Assembly: GCA_016928575.1 (NCBI GenBank) | Contig: JAFGKK010000016.1 | Location: 1 to 55,198 of the forward strand | Length of the DNA stretch: 55,198 bases | Reading direction: 5' to 3' | From: Anaerolineales bacterium | GTDB taxonomy: Bacteria; Chloroflexota; Anaerolineae; Anaerolineales; RBG-16-64-43 | Part shown: one piece after another, positions 1 through 8,055 of the stretch | Position numbering within the stretch: the stretch's first letter is position 1 | How the letters are laid out: each line of letters begins with the position of its first letter | The notes under the pieces: model-generated | What the model was told of the DNA's origin: nothing | The model's input: only the letters and a program-made list of their open reading frames with translations | Databases searched by the model: none | Made by a program: the position numbers and the translations under genes

Positions 1-61
1 ATGACGAACTTTTTCAGGAAAATGATGGCATCTCTTCGGCATAGCGGCCTTCCAGACCGAT

Positions 62-158
62 GTCATCCCGGCGTGTTCTCAGCCGGGGTCCAGGAGCATG
101 GGTTGAAGGATTTGCTCCGAAGGTTTCTGGATGCCGGCCAGGTACACGCCGGCATGAC
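62..158. repeat. dispersed palindromic element, copy 1
   Basis: The segment opens with GTCATCCCGGCG and closes with CGCCGGCATGAC, which are near-complementary. It holds inner motifs (AGCCGGGGTCC, then TTTCTGGATGCCGGC) that recur in the same order at 7440-7603. A related form with different palindrome letters is at 46906-47002. It is non-coding; short open frames across it have no ribosome-binding site. It resembles REP/BIME-type intergenic repeats, whose function here is unknown. Confidence 0.65.
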
Positions 159-312
159 GGACAACCGCTGGATACCGGCTAGGTACACGCCGGCATGACG
201 AACAACCGCTGGATGCCGGCTAGGTACACGCCGGCAAGACGAACAAGTCCTGGATGCCGGCTAGGTATACGCCGGCATGACGAACAAGCCCTGGATGCCG
301 GCCAAGTATACG
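127..312. repeat. 41-bp tandem repeat, about 4.5 copies
   Basis: Units begin CTGGATGCCGGC at 127, 168, 209, 250 and 291, an exact 41-bp period. Each carries GCCGGC-(N9)-GCCGGC, so each unit can fold into a hairpin. The fifth unit decays after about 312. The unit equals the right half of the dispersed palindrome at 62-158, so the array looks like local amplification of that half. There are no variable spacers, so it is not a CRISPR array. Confidence 0.85.
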
Positions 313-348
313 ACGACACGACCTCCAAGCTTTGATATTTGGACGGGA

Positions 349-1425
349 TTACCCCGACGGGCGCTTTGGGGAAACGGCATCGACCGAGCCGGCGAGTTGC
401 CCGCAACCGGCGGCGATGTCGACGCCGCGGGCCAGACGGACCGTGCAGGCCAATCCTTCTTCAGCCAGTACGCCGCGAAAGGCTTCGATCCGTTCGGTAT
501 TCGCGGGGGAACCCGGATATCGGCGGGTCGGATTAAGGGGGATAAGGTTGATGTGGACCAGCGGTTTTGACAATTGCTTTCGTATCCGGTCTGCCAGCCG
601 GTGTGCTTGGGCGGTGGAATCGTTCACGCCGTCGATCAGCGCCCATTCCAAGGACAGGCGCCGATTGGTCTCCCGGATGTATTCGTCGCAGGCGGCGAAC
701 AGATCCGCCAGTGGATAGGTGCGGTTGACCGGGATCAGCCGGCTGCGCAGATCGTCATCGGCCGCGTGCAGGGAAACCGCCAGATTAACCTGGCTGTGCT
801 CACCGGCGAAGCGCCGGATGCCAGGGACGATCCCCACCGTCGAGACGGTGATGCGCCGCGCCCCGAATCCAAAACCGTCAGCCGCCGTGAGCTGGCGGAC
901 CGCGGACAGGAAGGCTTCGTAGTTCAGGAACGGTTCTCCCATCCCCATCACGACGATGTTGGTCAAGCCACGCCCATCCGCCTTCAGCATCCTTTCCAAA
1001 TAAAACACCTGGGCGGAAATCTCGCCTCCGGTCAGCGAGCGGCGCAATCCCATCTGGCCGGTGGCGCAAAAGGCGCAGCCAACGGAGCAGCCGGATTGGG
1101 TGGAGATGCAGGCCGTCTTGCGCCGGTCGTACAACATCAAAACCGTCTCCATCGGGGCGCCGTCGGGCAGATGGAACAGGTATTTGCGGGTCTGGCGGTC
1201 CCCGGATACGGCCTGTTGGTCGAGTACCAGCGGTTGAAATAGGAAGGAGCGTTTAAGGACGGCGCGCAACCCGGCCGGCAAATCGGTCATCCGGTCAGGA
1301 TCGTCGATTAAACCGGAATACAGATTCCTGCGGATTTGTTTGGCGCGGTATGGCGGCTCTCCGATCTTCGCGAGAAATCCGAGAAGCTCCTCTTCGGTTA
1401 TGTCGTGCACGCAGGGTAGGATCAT
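349..1425 (-). CDS. rlmN: 23S rRNA/tRNA adenine-C2 methyltransferase RlmN
   Basis: Radical-SAM enzyme that methylates C2 of A2503 in 23S rRNA and A37 of some tRNAs. Counting from an in-frame GTG at 1455, the radical-SAM cluster is CSVGCAFC (Cys123, 127, 130), preceded by Cys116, which matches the accessory cysteine. Near the C-terminus AAGCGQLAG holds Cys351, the methyl-carrying cysteine. MGMGEPFLN and LAVSLHAADD are further family motifs. The ATG at 1425 (MILPCVHDIT) fits the family N-terminus better than the GTG at 1455, giving 358 residues; neither start has a strong Shine-Dalgarno. It appears to stand alone, with a strong hairpin upstream separating it from the next leftward genes and repeats downstream. 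Confidence 0.95.
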   Translation of the reverse strand: MILPCVHDITEEELLGFLAKIGEPPYRAKQIRRNLYSGLIDDPDRMTDLPAGLRAVLKRSFLFQPLVLDQQAVSGDRQTRKYLFHLPDGAPMETVLMLYDRRKTACISTQSGCSVGCAFCATGQMGLRRSLTGGEISAQVFYLERMLKADGRGLTNIVVMGMGEPFLNYEAFLSAVRQLTAADGFGFGARRITVSTVGIVPGIRRFAGEHSQVNLAVSLHAADDDLRSRLIPVNRTYPLADLFAACDEYIRETNRRLSLEWALIDGVNDSTAQAHRLADRIRKQLSKPLVHINLIPLNPTRRYPGSPANTERIEAFRGVLAEEGLACTVRLARGVDIAAGCGQLAGSVDAVSPKRPSG

Positions 1426-1500
1426 GGTCGTGAAAACCCGCGACGATGGTACCACATCCCCGCAGGCGGAATCCCCCGGCCGCGGCCGGCGGAAAGATCA

Positions 1501-1544
1501 AAAAGCCCGCCCCGATCGTCGCACGACGATCGGGGCGGGCTTTT
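1501..1544. terminator. bidirectional intrinsic terminator
   Basis: A 21-bp perfect inverted repeat (1501-1521 with 1524-1544) with A-tract and T-tract ends, core GCCCGCCCCGATCGTCG. It lies just downstream of the leftward membrane protein gene ending at 1579 and upstream of rlmN, so it most likely ends the leftward 2777-1579 transcript. Confidence 0.85.
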
Positions 1545-1578
1545 CGATCTCCTTCAAGCGCGGGCTAAAATTTCAGGC

Positions 1579-2235
1579 TCAGTCTCCCGGTCCTTTCGCG
1601 GCGCTCGACCGCAGGAGGCGGTCGGCGTACGGATCTCGATCCCGCATCCCGGCCGCGATCCAGGAAAGGATGAGGAATCCGAACATGCAAACCAGAAGTA
1701 TGAAGGTCAGGATCGGTTGTTCCACGCCGAAGAAGTATTCCAGCGCCGGAACTCCGGGAAGCATGGCAAACCAGGATACCAGACTCAGGGCGAACAACCA
1801 CGGCCACCCCCGGGAAAGGAATCCGCAGGCGGGAATCCGGGGATCCCGCTTGCGGGAATTAAGGCGAAAGGCCCCAACACCGACCAGGATGCCGAAAACG
1901 GGAGGGAAGATCCCGCCGCCGGTGAGTAACAACACCACAGAGAGGCCGATCAATATCCACGCGCAGTGACGGCGCGGAGTCAGCCGGATCGAACACGCGA
2001 TGAACAGCAAGGACACGAAAACCGCGAGAAGGCCGGTCAGGAGTAGGTTGGGAATTAAGCTGAAGGCGGGTTCACCGTTCAGACTGCGGAAGAACTCTGA
2101 TTGCGGCCAGGAGGGAAACACCATCGCGGCCGGAGCCGCGCCGCCTTGGAGGATTTCCCCCAGCCCGTGCTCGATCCCGGCCAAACCGACCAGGGTGCCA
2201 AATGTGGAAACCATGACCCGCGACGCTTGTTTCAC
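1579..2235 (-). CDS. integral membrane protein of unknown function
   Basis: This is a 218-residue protein with about five hydrophobic segments, at roughly residues 6-28 (weak), 60-82, 92-122, 145-163 and 172-195. Loops are short and the C-terminus is Arg-rich and charged (MRDRDPYADRLLR), consistent with a cytoplasmic tail. I recognise no catalytic motif. Its ATG overlaps the stop of the upstream flavodoxin gene by 4 bp (2232-2235), so the two are translationally coupled, with the flavodoxin gene first. A strong hairpin terminator follows at 1501-1544. A role linked to the redox partner is only a guess. Confidence 0.8.
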   Translation of the reverse strand: MKQASRVMVSTFGTLVGLAGIEHGLGEILQGGAAPAAMVFPSWPQSEFFRSLNGEPAFSLIPNLLLTGLLAVFVSLLFIACSIRLTPRRHCAWILIGLSVVLLLTGGGIFPPVFGILVGVGAFRLNSRKRDPRIPACGFLSRGWPWLFALSLVSWFAMLPGVPALEYFFGVEQPILTFILLVCMFGFLILSWIAAGMRDRDPYADRLLRSSAAKGPGD

Positions 2236-2777
2236 GTTACCTCCGAAAGGGGACTCGCAGGATGGAGCGCGGGCGCCCGATCGCGGGTCCAGGTGCGGAC
2301 CGCCCCCAGATCCAGCGCATCGGAAAGCGGCATGGCATGCAGGGGACTGGCCGGCAGCGCCGCCAACAGGTTGTCAGGAAACCGCAACCGGGAGGGATCG
2401 TATCGCCCGCCGAACAGCTCAGCCTGCAAAACGTTAAGCCAGGGATGTTTTTCCAATTCCCCTTTCAGCTGGCAGCGGGCGGCTTCCCACGCCGACGGAT
2501 CGGTAGAGGTCGGGCCGAGCGTGAAGATCAGCAGAGTCCGCCGCGATAGCAGGTCTTGGTGACGGACGAGGAACCGACGGAACGCCACCGGCCATCGGCC
2601 GATATAGAGCGGAGCTCCCAAGATGAAAGCGGCGTACGGGGCGGGATGGGTGACCTTGGAAACGGGCATCAAGTCTGCGGGCAGGCCGCAAGCGCCCAGG
2701 GAGTCGGCGACCGCTTCGGCGGCCTTTTTGGTCGAACCGTATTTCGAGGAGTACGCAATCAGGGTTCTGTCTTCCAT
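2232..2777 (-). CDS. flavodoxin-domain protein (HemG-like family)
   Basis: A 181-residue FMN-binding flavodoxin fold. The N-terminus MEDRTLIAYSSKYGSTKKAA contains the phosphate-binding loop YSSKYGSTKKA, and FILGAPLYIGRW matches the second FMN-contacting segment of the flavodoxin_5 family, which includes protoporphyrinogen oxidase HemG. The start is supported by GGAAAGGAAT a few bases upstream of the ATG. It overlaps the downstream membrane protein gene by 4 bp. No haem genes are nearby, so menaquinone-dependent protoporphyrinogen oxidation is not supported by context. A general flavodoxin-type redox role is the safer call. Confidence 0.85.
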   Translation of the reverse strand: MEDRTLIAYSSKYGSTKKAAEAVADSLGACGLPADLMPVSKVTHPAPYAAFILGAPLYIGRWPVAFRRFLVRHQDLLSRRTLLIFTLGPTSTDPSAWEAARCQLKGELEKHPWLNVLQAELFGGRYDPSRLRFPDNLLAALPASPLHAMPLSDALDLGAVRTWTRDRAPALHPASPLSEVT

Positions 2778-2935
2778 TTTAATTATTCCTTTCCGATGTT
2801 TTTATCCGGTATCATCCTACCCGGCGGAGAAGTTTTCGTCATCTATCCAAAGGTGGATTCCGGGTTGGATTGAACCTCCGCGGCATACTGGACGGCCGAT
2901 GCCTTCCCCTGATAGGAGGTGTAGAATCCCGGACA

Positions 2936-5701
2936 ATGACCGATCTGACAGCTTTTTCGCTGCTGCTGACCAAAATCGCCGTTCCCGCCGCCCGTCCCCG
3001 AGTCATCCCGCGAACGCGTCTTCTGGATCCGGGCGATGAAGATCCCGGATTCCGCCTGCTTCTCGTCTGCGCTCCCGCCGGATACGGAAAGACGACTTTC
3101 CTCACCGAGTGGGCCCGCCGCCGGAGGGAGCGGGGAACAGCCGTCGCCTGGTATGCGCTCGACCCCGGCGACGACGATCCGGTTTTATTCGGTTCCTACC
3201 TGACCGCCAGTTTGGACCGGGCGCTCGGACCGGACTCAACCCGGACACAAATCTCCGGTTTCTTGCGTTCCTCACCCGACGTCGATCTGCGGCGGGTCCT
3301 GCCGCCCCTGCTGAATTCGCTTGCGCAGGACGGGCCGGATTTGCTCTTGGTGCTCGACGATTACCAATCGATTCAATCGCCGGCCATCCACGAGGCTGTT
3401 GGATACCTCCTCGAGCACCTTCCGGATCGGATGTGCCTGGCCGTCGGCAGCCGGTCGGATCCGCCGCTGCCTTGGGCCCGTCATCGCGCCCGCGGGCGCT
3501 TGAAGGAGCTGCGCGCAGACGCACTCCGGTTCAGCCGCGAAGAAACGGACCTTTTTCTTAGGGATGTGATGCGGATGGAGATCCCGGCCGATTGGATCGA
3601 CATCCTCGAGCAGCGGACCGAGGGCTGGGCGGCGGGTCTCCAACTTGCCGCGCTCTCCCTGGCGGGCCCCTCCGGCGGCGAAAGCGCGATCCGATCCCTC
3701 GACGGAAGCAGCCGTTTGCTCGTGGACTATCTGTGGCAAGAGGTCTTTTCCCGACAGGCGAAATCGGTGCGGTTATTCCTGCTCCTGACATCCGTTCTGG
3801 ATCGGATGCACGCTTCGCTTTGCGATCTGATCACCGGCTGCAGCGATGAGAGCGCGGCAGTCTTGAAGCGGTTGGAGCGGGACAACTTGTTCATCGCCGC
3901 CCTCGACGACCGGGGCGAGTGGTACCGGTACCACCCCCTGTTCCGGGATTTCCTCCAGGACCGGTTGCAAAAGGAACACCCTTCCCGCATCCCCGGATTG
4001 CATCGCGCGGCCGCCGAGTGGCATTCGAAACACGGGTATCTGCGCGAGGCCGTCCGTTGCGCGTTCCGCGCTGGAGATTGGCCATTCGCCGCGGCGATGG
4101 TGGAACGGCACGGGGCGGATATGGTGATGCGCGGCGAAACGGCGGCTGTGCGTGAATGGTGCGATACGTTTCCGGAAGATGAAATGCGCAATCATCCGGG
4201 ATTGTGCCTGATTCAATCCAACGCGCTCCTGCTCGGATACCGCGAGAGGGATAGGCGGAAAATCCTGGAACGCTTGACTCAAGTCGAACGGACTGCGATG
4301 GAAATGGGAGACCGGAGGACCGCACGGATCCTGATGGGGCAGGCGGCCACGACACGAACCTTCCTCGAAGCGACGACCTGGAATCCGGAGGTTGATCCGA
4401 GGCGGCAATTCGACCTGGCGCAAACGGCAATGGACCTGCTGGCGGAGGACGATCCGGCCCGTTCCGCGTTGGGATTGACGGTTGGGTATGCGCATATGGC
4501 GCTGCAGGACGCCCGGGCCGGAAGCGAAGCGATGGAACGGGCAAAGGAACTGTCCGCGGCCGGCCGGAATTTTTTCGGCATCGCCGAAGCCGCCTTCCAT
4601 CAGGCCCGTCTGGCGCAGGCGCAGGGTCACCTGCGGCAGGCCGAAGCCATCTGCCGGCAGGCGCATGCGGACCTCGCGGACTTGACGGGTGGAGCGGGTT
4701 CTTCCCTGCCTGCGGCGGGATGCCTGGATCTTGCCCTGGGCGAGGTTTTCCTGGAACGGGACCGGTTGGATGAGGCGGAGCGGTTTTTCTCACACGGATT
4801 GGAACGGATCGGATGGGGGATGAATCCCTATTACCAGATGATCGCCTGCAGGGGATTGTTCCGCCTGCGGGCGATCCAAGCCCGGCAGGATGACGCATTC
4901 GGATTTCTCAGCCGTTTGGAGGACGCTTGGCCGGAAGTCGATTTCCTTTCCCGCGGATTGAGGATTGAGCTGAGGATCCGGCTCTCTCCGCAGCGGCGGA
5001 AACGCGGGATGGCGGAGGCGGATGCCTGGGACCGCTCGTTCTCCCGATCGCTGGACAGCGCGGACTTTCTTCCAGGAATGGGACCGCTGGGCGCGGCGGA
5101 AGCGTATTACTTGGCCTATCTGATCCGGACGTGGATTTCGATAGCCGCCGGACGGAGTCAAACGGCGCTTGCGTATCTGGAACGGCAGTTGGAATCGGCC
5201 GCCACGAACGGATTGGCGCAGCGGATTATGGAGCTGTCGCTTCTGCAGGCGCAGGCCCTGCACCGGCAGGGGGAGGACCGGCGAGTCTGGAAGGCGCTGG
5301 AACGCGCATTGGAAGCCGGACAGGCGGAGGGATTCATCCACACCTTCGACCAGGGACCGGAGTCGCAGAGTCTGCTGGCTGCAGCTTACCGGCGCGGGAT
5401 CTACGCGGAGTACGTCGGGACAATTCTCAGCGCGATTTCTCCATCACCGCATCGGCCGGGAAGGGCTTTCGAAGAAGACGGCCTCCCCGGCGTTCCCTCC
5501 CCGCTTTCCCTCAGCGGAAGGGAAATGGAGGTTTTAAGGTTGTTGGCACGGGGGAATTCCAACCGGGAGATCGCCGAACGGCTGGTCATCACCGTCGGAA
5601 CGGTGAAAACCCACATCAACCATATTCTCGAAAAAATCGGAGCCGGCAATCGGACGGAAGCGGTCGCACGGGCGCGCGAACGGGGGATTCTGGATCGTTG
5701 A
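2936..5701 (+). CDS. MalT-type LuxR-family ATP-dependent transcriptional regulator
   Basis: This is a 921-residue STAND-class regulator. The N-terminus (MTDLTAFSLLLTKIAVP) is typical of MalT-like proteins. The Walker A motif is APAGYGKTT (about residues 46-54), followed by a Walker B-like LLLVLDDYQ. The middle is a long helical TPR-like sensor region. The C-terminal LuxR HTH reads LSGREMEVLRLLARGNSNRE and continues with a GTVKTHINHI recognition helix. The ATG at 2936 is chosen by family match; an AGGAGGT at 2913-2919 is unusually far (16 nt), so the start is slightly uncertain. The ligand is unknown. It is divergent from the flavodoxin gene and its targets cannot be told from the sequence. 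Confidence 0.93.
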   Translation: MTDLTAFSLLLTKIAVPAARPRVIPRTRLLDPGDEDPGFRLLLVCAPAGYGKTTFLTEWARRRRERGTAVAWYALDPGDDDPVLFGSYLTASLDRALGPDSTRTQISGFLRSSPDVDLRRVLPPLLNSLAQDGPDLLLVLDDYQSIQSPAIHEAVGYLLEHLPDRMCLAVGSRSDPPLPWARHRARGRLKELRADALRFSREETDLFLRDVMRMEIPADWIDILEQRTEGWAAGLQLAALSLAGPSGGESAIRSLDGSSRLLVDYLWQEVFSRQAKSVRLFLLLTSVLDRMHASLCDLITGCSDESAAVLKRLERDNLFIAALDDRGEWYRYHPLFRDFLQDRLQKEHPSRIPGLHRAAAEWHSKHGYLREAVRCAFRAGDWPFAAAMVERHGADMVMRGETAAVREWCDTFPEDEMRNHPGLCLIQSNALLLGYRERDRRKILERLTQVERTAMEMGDRRTARILMGQAATTRTFLEATTWNPEVDPRRQFDLAQTAMDLLAEDDPARSALGLTVGYAHMALQDARAGSEAMERAKELSAAGRNFFGIAEAAFHQARLAQAQGHLRQAEAICRQAHADLADLTGGAGSSLPAAGCLDLALGEVFLERDRLDEAERFFSHGLERIGWGMNPYYQMIACRGLFRLRAIQARQDDAFGFLSRLEDAWPEVDFLSRGLRIELRIRLSPQRRKRGMAEADAWDRSFSRSLDSADFLPGMGPLGAAEAYYLAYLIRTWISIAAGRSQTALAYLERQLESAATNGLAQRIMELSLLQAQALHRQGEDRRVWKALERALEAGQAEGFIHTFDQGPESQSLLAAAYRRGIYAEYVGTILSAISPSPHRPGRAFEEDGLPGVPSPLSLSGREMEVLRLLARGNSNREIAERLVITVGTVKTHINHILEKIGAGNRTEAVARARERGILDR

Positions 5702-5879
5702 CGCCCTTTCCCGCGGACGGGCGGGTTTTCCCGAGACGGCATTCCGTCTTTTGCTCATCGGCGGGAGGGAGTCCCACCGCGCGATTCTCCATGGTTTTCC
5801 TTCGCGTCCTTCATCAAACCTTTCACTCACCGGCGGAGGGATACAATGATCCGTCAATCCCCCCGATTAGAGGCGTATC

Positions 5880-7100
5880 ATGGAAACACTTTGGGACAGC
5901 CGTTTTGCGCAGCGCACGCAGGCGATGACCAGTTCGGTCATCCGTGAAATCCTGAAGATCACCGCCCGGCCGGACGTGATCTCCTTCGCCGGAGGCCTGC
6001 CGGCGCCGGAAATTTTTCCGGTCAAGGAGTTCGCCGCGGCCTGCGACGTGGTCCTCAGCGAGAAACCCTCCGAGGTCCTGCAATACGGGATCACCGAGGG
6101 GTACCTTCCGTTGCGCGAGTTTCTCGCCCGGCGGACTGAGCGTGAGGGGGTGACAACCGCCGTGGAAAACGTAATGATCACCACCGGCTCACAGCAGGCG
6201 TTGGATCTGATCGGCAAAATCCTGATCAACCCCGGCGACAAGATCCTGGTCGAATCGCCGACGTATCTCGGCGCCTTGCAGGCTTGGGGCGCTTACGGAG
6301 CGGAGTACATCGCCGTCCCGGCCGACGAGAACGGGATCCGCACCGACGGCCTGGAGGCGGCTTTGCGCGCCGGTCCGAAACTGATTTACGTTCTGCCGAA
6401 CTTCCAAAATCCGACCGGCGTCACCCTCTCCCTGGACCGCCGCCAACGACTCGTCGAACTGGCCGACAAGTATGGTGTTCCGATCGTCGAGGATGACCCG
6501 TACGGTTCGCTGCGCTTCGAGGGCCAGCACCTCCCTTCGGTGGTCGCTTTGGACGCGCAGATGCGGGGGCAATCCCAAGGGTGCTACACCGGCAACGTCA
6601 TCTACCTGAGCACCTTCTCGAAGATCCTCGCCCCGGGGCTGCGTCTGGCTTGGGTGATCGGGCCGCCGCAAGTCATCTTCCGGATGGCGCAGGCGAAGCA
6701 GGGCTCCGACCTGCACACCCCGACCTTCACCCAAATGGTTGCGTATCAAGTCGCTTACGACGGCTTCCTCGACCGCCACCTCGACGTCATCCGCAGTGTG
6801 TATCACCGCCGGCGCGACATCATGCTGGACGGAATGCAGAACACCTTTCCCGCTGGCGTGAAATGGACCCGGCCGCAAGGCGGTTTGTTCCTGTGGGTGA
6901 CCCTCCCCGAAGGGATGGATTCGACCGAAATCCTGTCCGCGGCGGTGGAAAATAAAGTGGCCTTTGTTCCCGGAAGCCCGTTCTTCCCGGCCGGCGGCGG
7001 CGGGAACACCCTGAGGATGAATTATTCCAACGCCACCGACGGCGGAATTCGCGAAGGAATGTCCCGGCTGGGCAATACCTTGAAGCAGTATATGGAATAA
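5880..7100 (+). CDS. PLP-dependent aminotransferase, class I/II (LysN/2-aminoadipate type)
   Basis: A 406-residue fold-type I aminotransferase. FAGGLPAPEIFP near the N-terminus and YGITEGYLPLREFLARR are typical of the 2-aminoadipate/aromatic aminotransferase group related to MocR catalytic domains. The PLP Schiff-base lysine is Lys248 in STFSKILAPGLRLAW; the PLP-binding VEDDPYGSLRF and the substrate-carboxylate Arg in NTLRMNYSN are present. AGAGG lies upstream of the ATG. Family members transaminate 2-aminoadipate, aromatic or branched-chain amino acids with 2-oxoglutarate. Specificity cannot be set from sequence. It stands alone, followed by a repeat-rich spacer. Confidence 0.9.
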   Translation: METLWDSRFAQRTQAMTSSVIREILKITARPDVISFAGGLPAPEIFPVKEFAAACDVVLSEKPSEVLQYGITEGYLPLREFLARRTEREGVTTAVENVMITTGSQQALDLIGKILINPGDKILVESPTYLGALQAWGAYGAEYIAVPADENGIRTDGLEAALRAGPKLIYVLPNFQNPTGVTLSLDRRQRLVELADKYGVPIVEDDPYGSLRFEGQHLPSVVALDAQMRGQSQGCYTGNVIYLSTFSKILAPGLRLAWVIGPPQVIFRMAQAKQGSDLHTPTFTQMVAYQVAYDGFLDRHLDVIRSVYHRRRDIMLDGMQNTFPAGVKWTRPQGGLFLWVTLPEGMDSTEILSAAVENKVAFVPGSPFFPAGGGGNTLRMNYSNATDGGIREGMSRLGNTLKQYME

Positions 7101-7639
7101 GATGTGGGGGGCGTCACACTACGGAAAATATGCGGGAATGACGGGAAAAGGCTTCCGTATGGAAACGCGCCGTGATGACAGAGGTCGTCTTCATGAGATT
7201 GTACCGGAAGGTCGTCATCGACTTCGAGAAGGGGGTTGCTCATGCCGGCGCGGGTTAAACCGGCCTCCGGGAGCCATCGAAGGGAATCCGTTTGCTTATG
7301 CGCCAGGCTCCCGGCCGGGAGTATTCCGGGATGGGGGAAGAATGACTCGCCTGGAATACTTCTTTCCCGCAACTGCGCAGGCGGATTATTTCGACAAGAT
7401 AATCACAGCATACCATCACCGGTGTTGGTGGTTTTGTCGGTCATCCCGGCGCCCGCCCTCGCGCCTGCTCTCGCGCCTGCCCTCGCGAAGCGGGGGAAGC
7501 AGGGGTGCTCGAAGCCGGGGTCCGGTATTTATTGAAGGTTTTCTGGATGCCGGCTAATTTCACCCCCGGCAAAGAACACGCCGAGGGCGTGCGCCGGCAT
7601 GACGATCGCCAGATGAACAGCAACTTATTTAATGGTATT
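7101..7639. other. spacer without a supported gene
   Basis: No open frame here has a convincing start, ribosome site or family match. The right half is occupied by the palindromic element at 7440-7603. The left half has short imperfect hairpins only. It is the junction between the rightward aminotransferase gene and the leftward ftsZ operon, so both transcripts must end here, but I see no hairpin with a clear T-tract. Confidence 0.5.
7440..7603. repeat. dispersed palindromic element, copy 2
   Basis: Bounded by GTCATCCCGGCG and CGCCGGCATGAC as in copy 1 at 62-158, with the same inner order (AAGCCGGGGTCC, then TTTCTGGATGCCGGC). It carries an extra GC-rich stretch with a short repeat (CTCGCGCCTG, three near-copies). 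It is non-coding. Confidence 0.65.
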
Positions 7640-7801
7640 TCACCAACGGGTAATTGCAAACCCGATGACGAACCCGCCCAAGAGGCTCAGCGCGGCAAAT
7701 GGAAGATAGGGGCGGCTCCGGATAAGGCCGGCGAGCATGAATTCAGCCGTTTGCAGCGAGCGCAAGGCGGTCCATAAGCCGAACTTCCGAATGGCATACA
7801 T
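7640..7801 (-). CDS. 53-residue single-span membrane protein, last gene of ftsZ operon
   Basis: A short open frame starting MYAIRKFGLWTALRSLQTAE and ending in a hydrophobic segment (LPFAALSLLGGFVIGFAITR, about residues 33-52). It starts at an ATG preceded by GAGAGGAG with 8-nt spacing. That Shine-Dalgarno overlaps the stop codon of the 72-residue gene upstream, so translation is probably coupled. The N-terminal half is basic and amphipathic, and the predicted span is at the C-terminus. No family is recognised. Position as the fourth gene behind ftsZ suggests a role at the membrane in division or envelope biology, which is inference. Confidence 0.7.
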   Translation of the reverse strand: MYAIRKFGLWTALRSLQTAEFMLAGLIRSRPYLPFAALSLLGGFVIGFAITRW

Positions 7802-7815
7802 GAATGTTGCTCCTC

Positions 7816-8034
7816 TCATTTGGAAGTGGAGATGCGCAGGATCCGGCCTTTCTCATCGGCGACGACTCGCACCACGCGCGCCATCGGACCGGCGGGAGTT
7901 TTCACCTGCGCCTTGTACACCAGGGTGCACCGGTTTCCGGCTTGCGAAACGGAGGGGCGGGCTCCGCGCATTTCCGGATACTCCCGGTAGACCCTTTTGT
8001 TGACGGCTTCGACAACGGATGGCTCAATTCCCAT
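7816..8034 (-). CDS. 72-residue conserved-looking hypothetical protein
   Basis: A small soluble protein starting MGIEPSVVEAVNKRVYREYP. The second half (AQVKTPAGPMARVVRVVADE) looks like a small beta sheet. There is no signal peptide or membrane span. GGAGGAAGCC sits directly upstream of the ATG, and the gene begins 21 nt after the ftsZ stop, so it is cotranscribed with ftsZ. Function unknown. Confidence 0.75.
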   Translation of the reverse strand: MGIEPSVVEAVNKRVYREYPEMRGARPSVSQAGNRCTLVYKAQVKTPAGPMARVVRVVADEKGRILRISTSK

Positions 8035-8055
8035 GGCTTCCTCCGAAGGCGCGGG

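Noticed and set aside
127-312. Regular 41-bp repeat considered as a small CRISPR array
   Set aside because: Units are contiguous copies with no unique spacers, and no cas genes are present; it is a simple tandem repeat.
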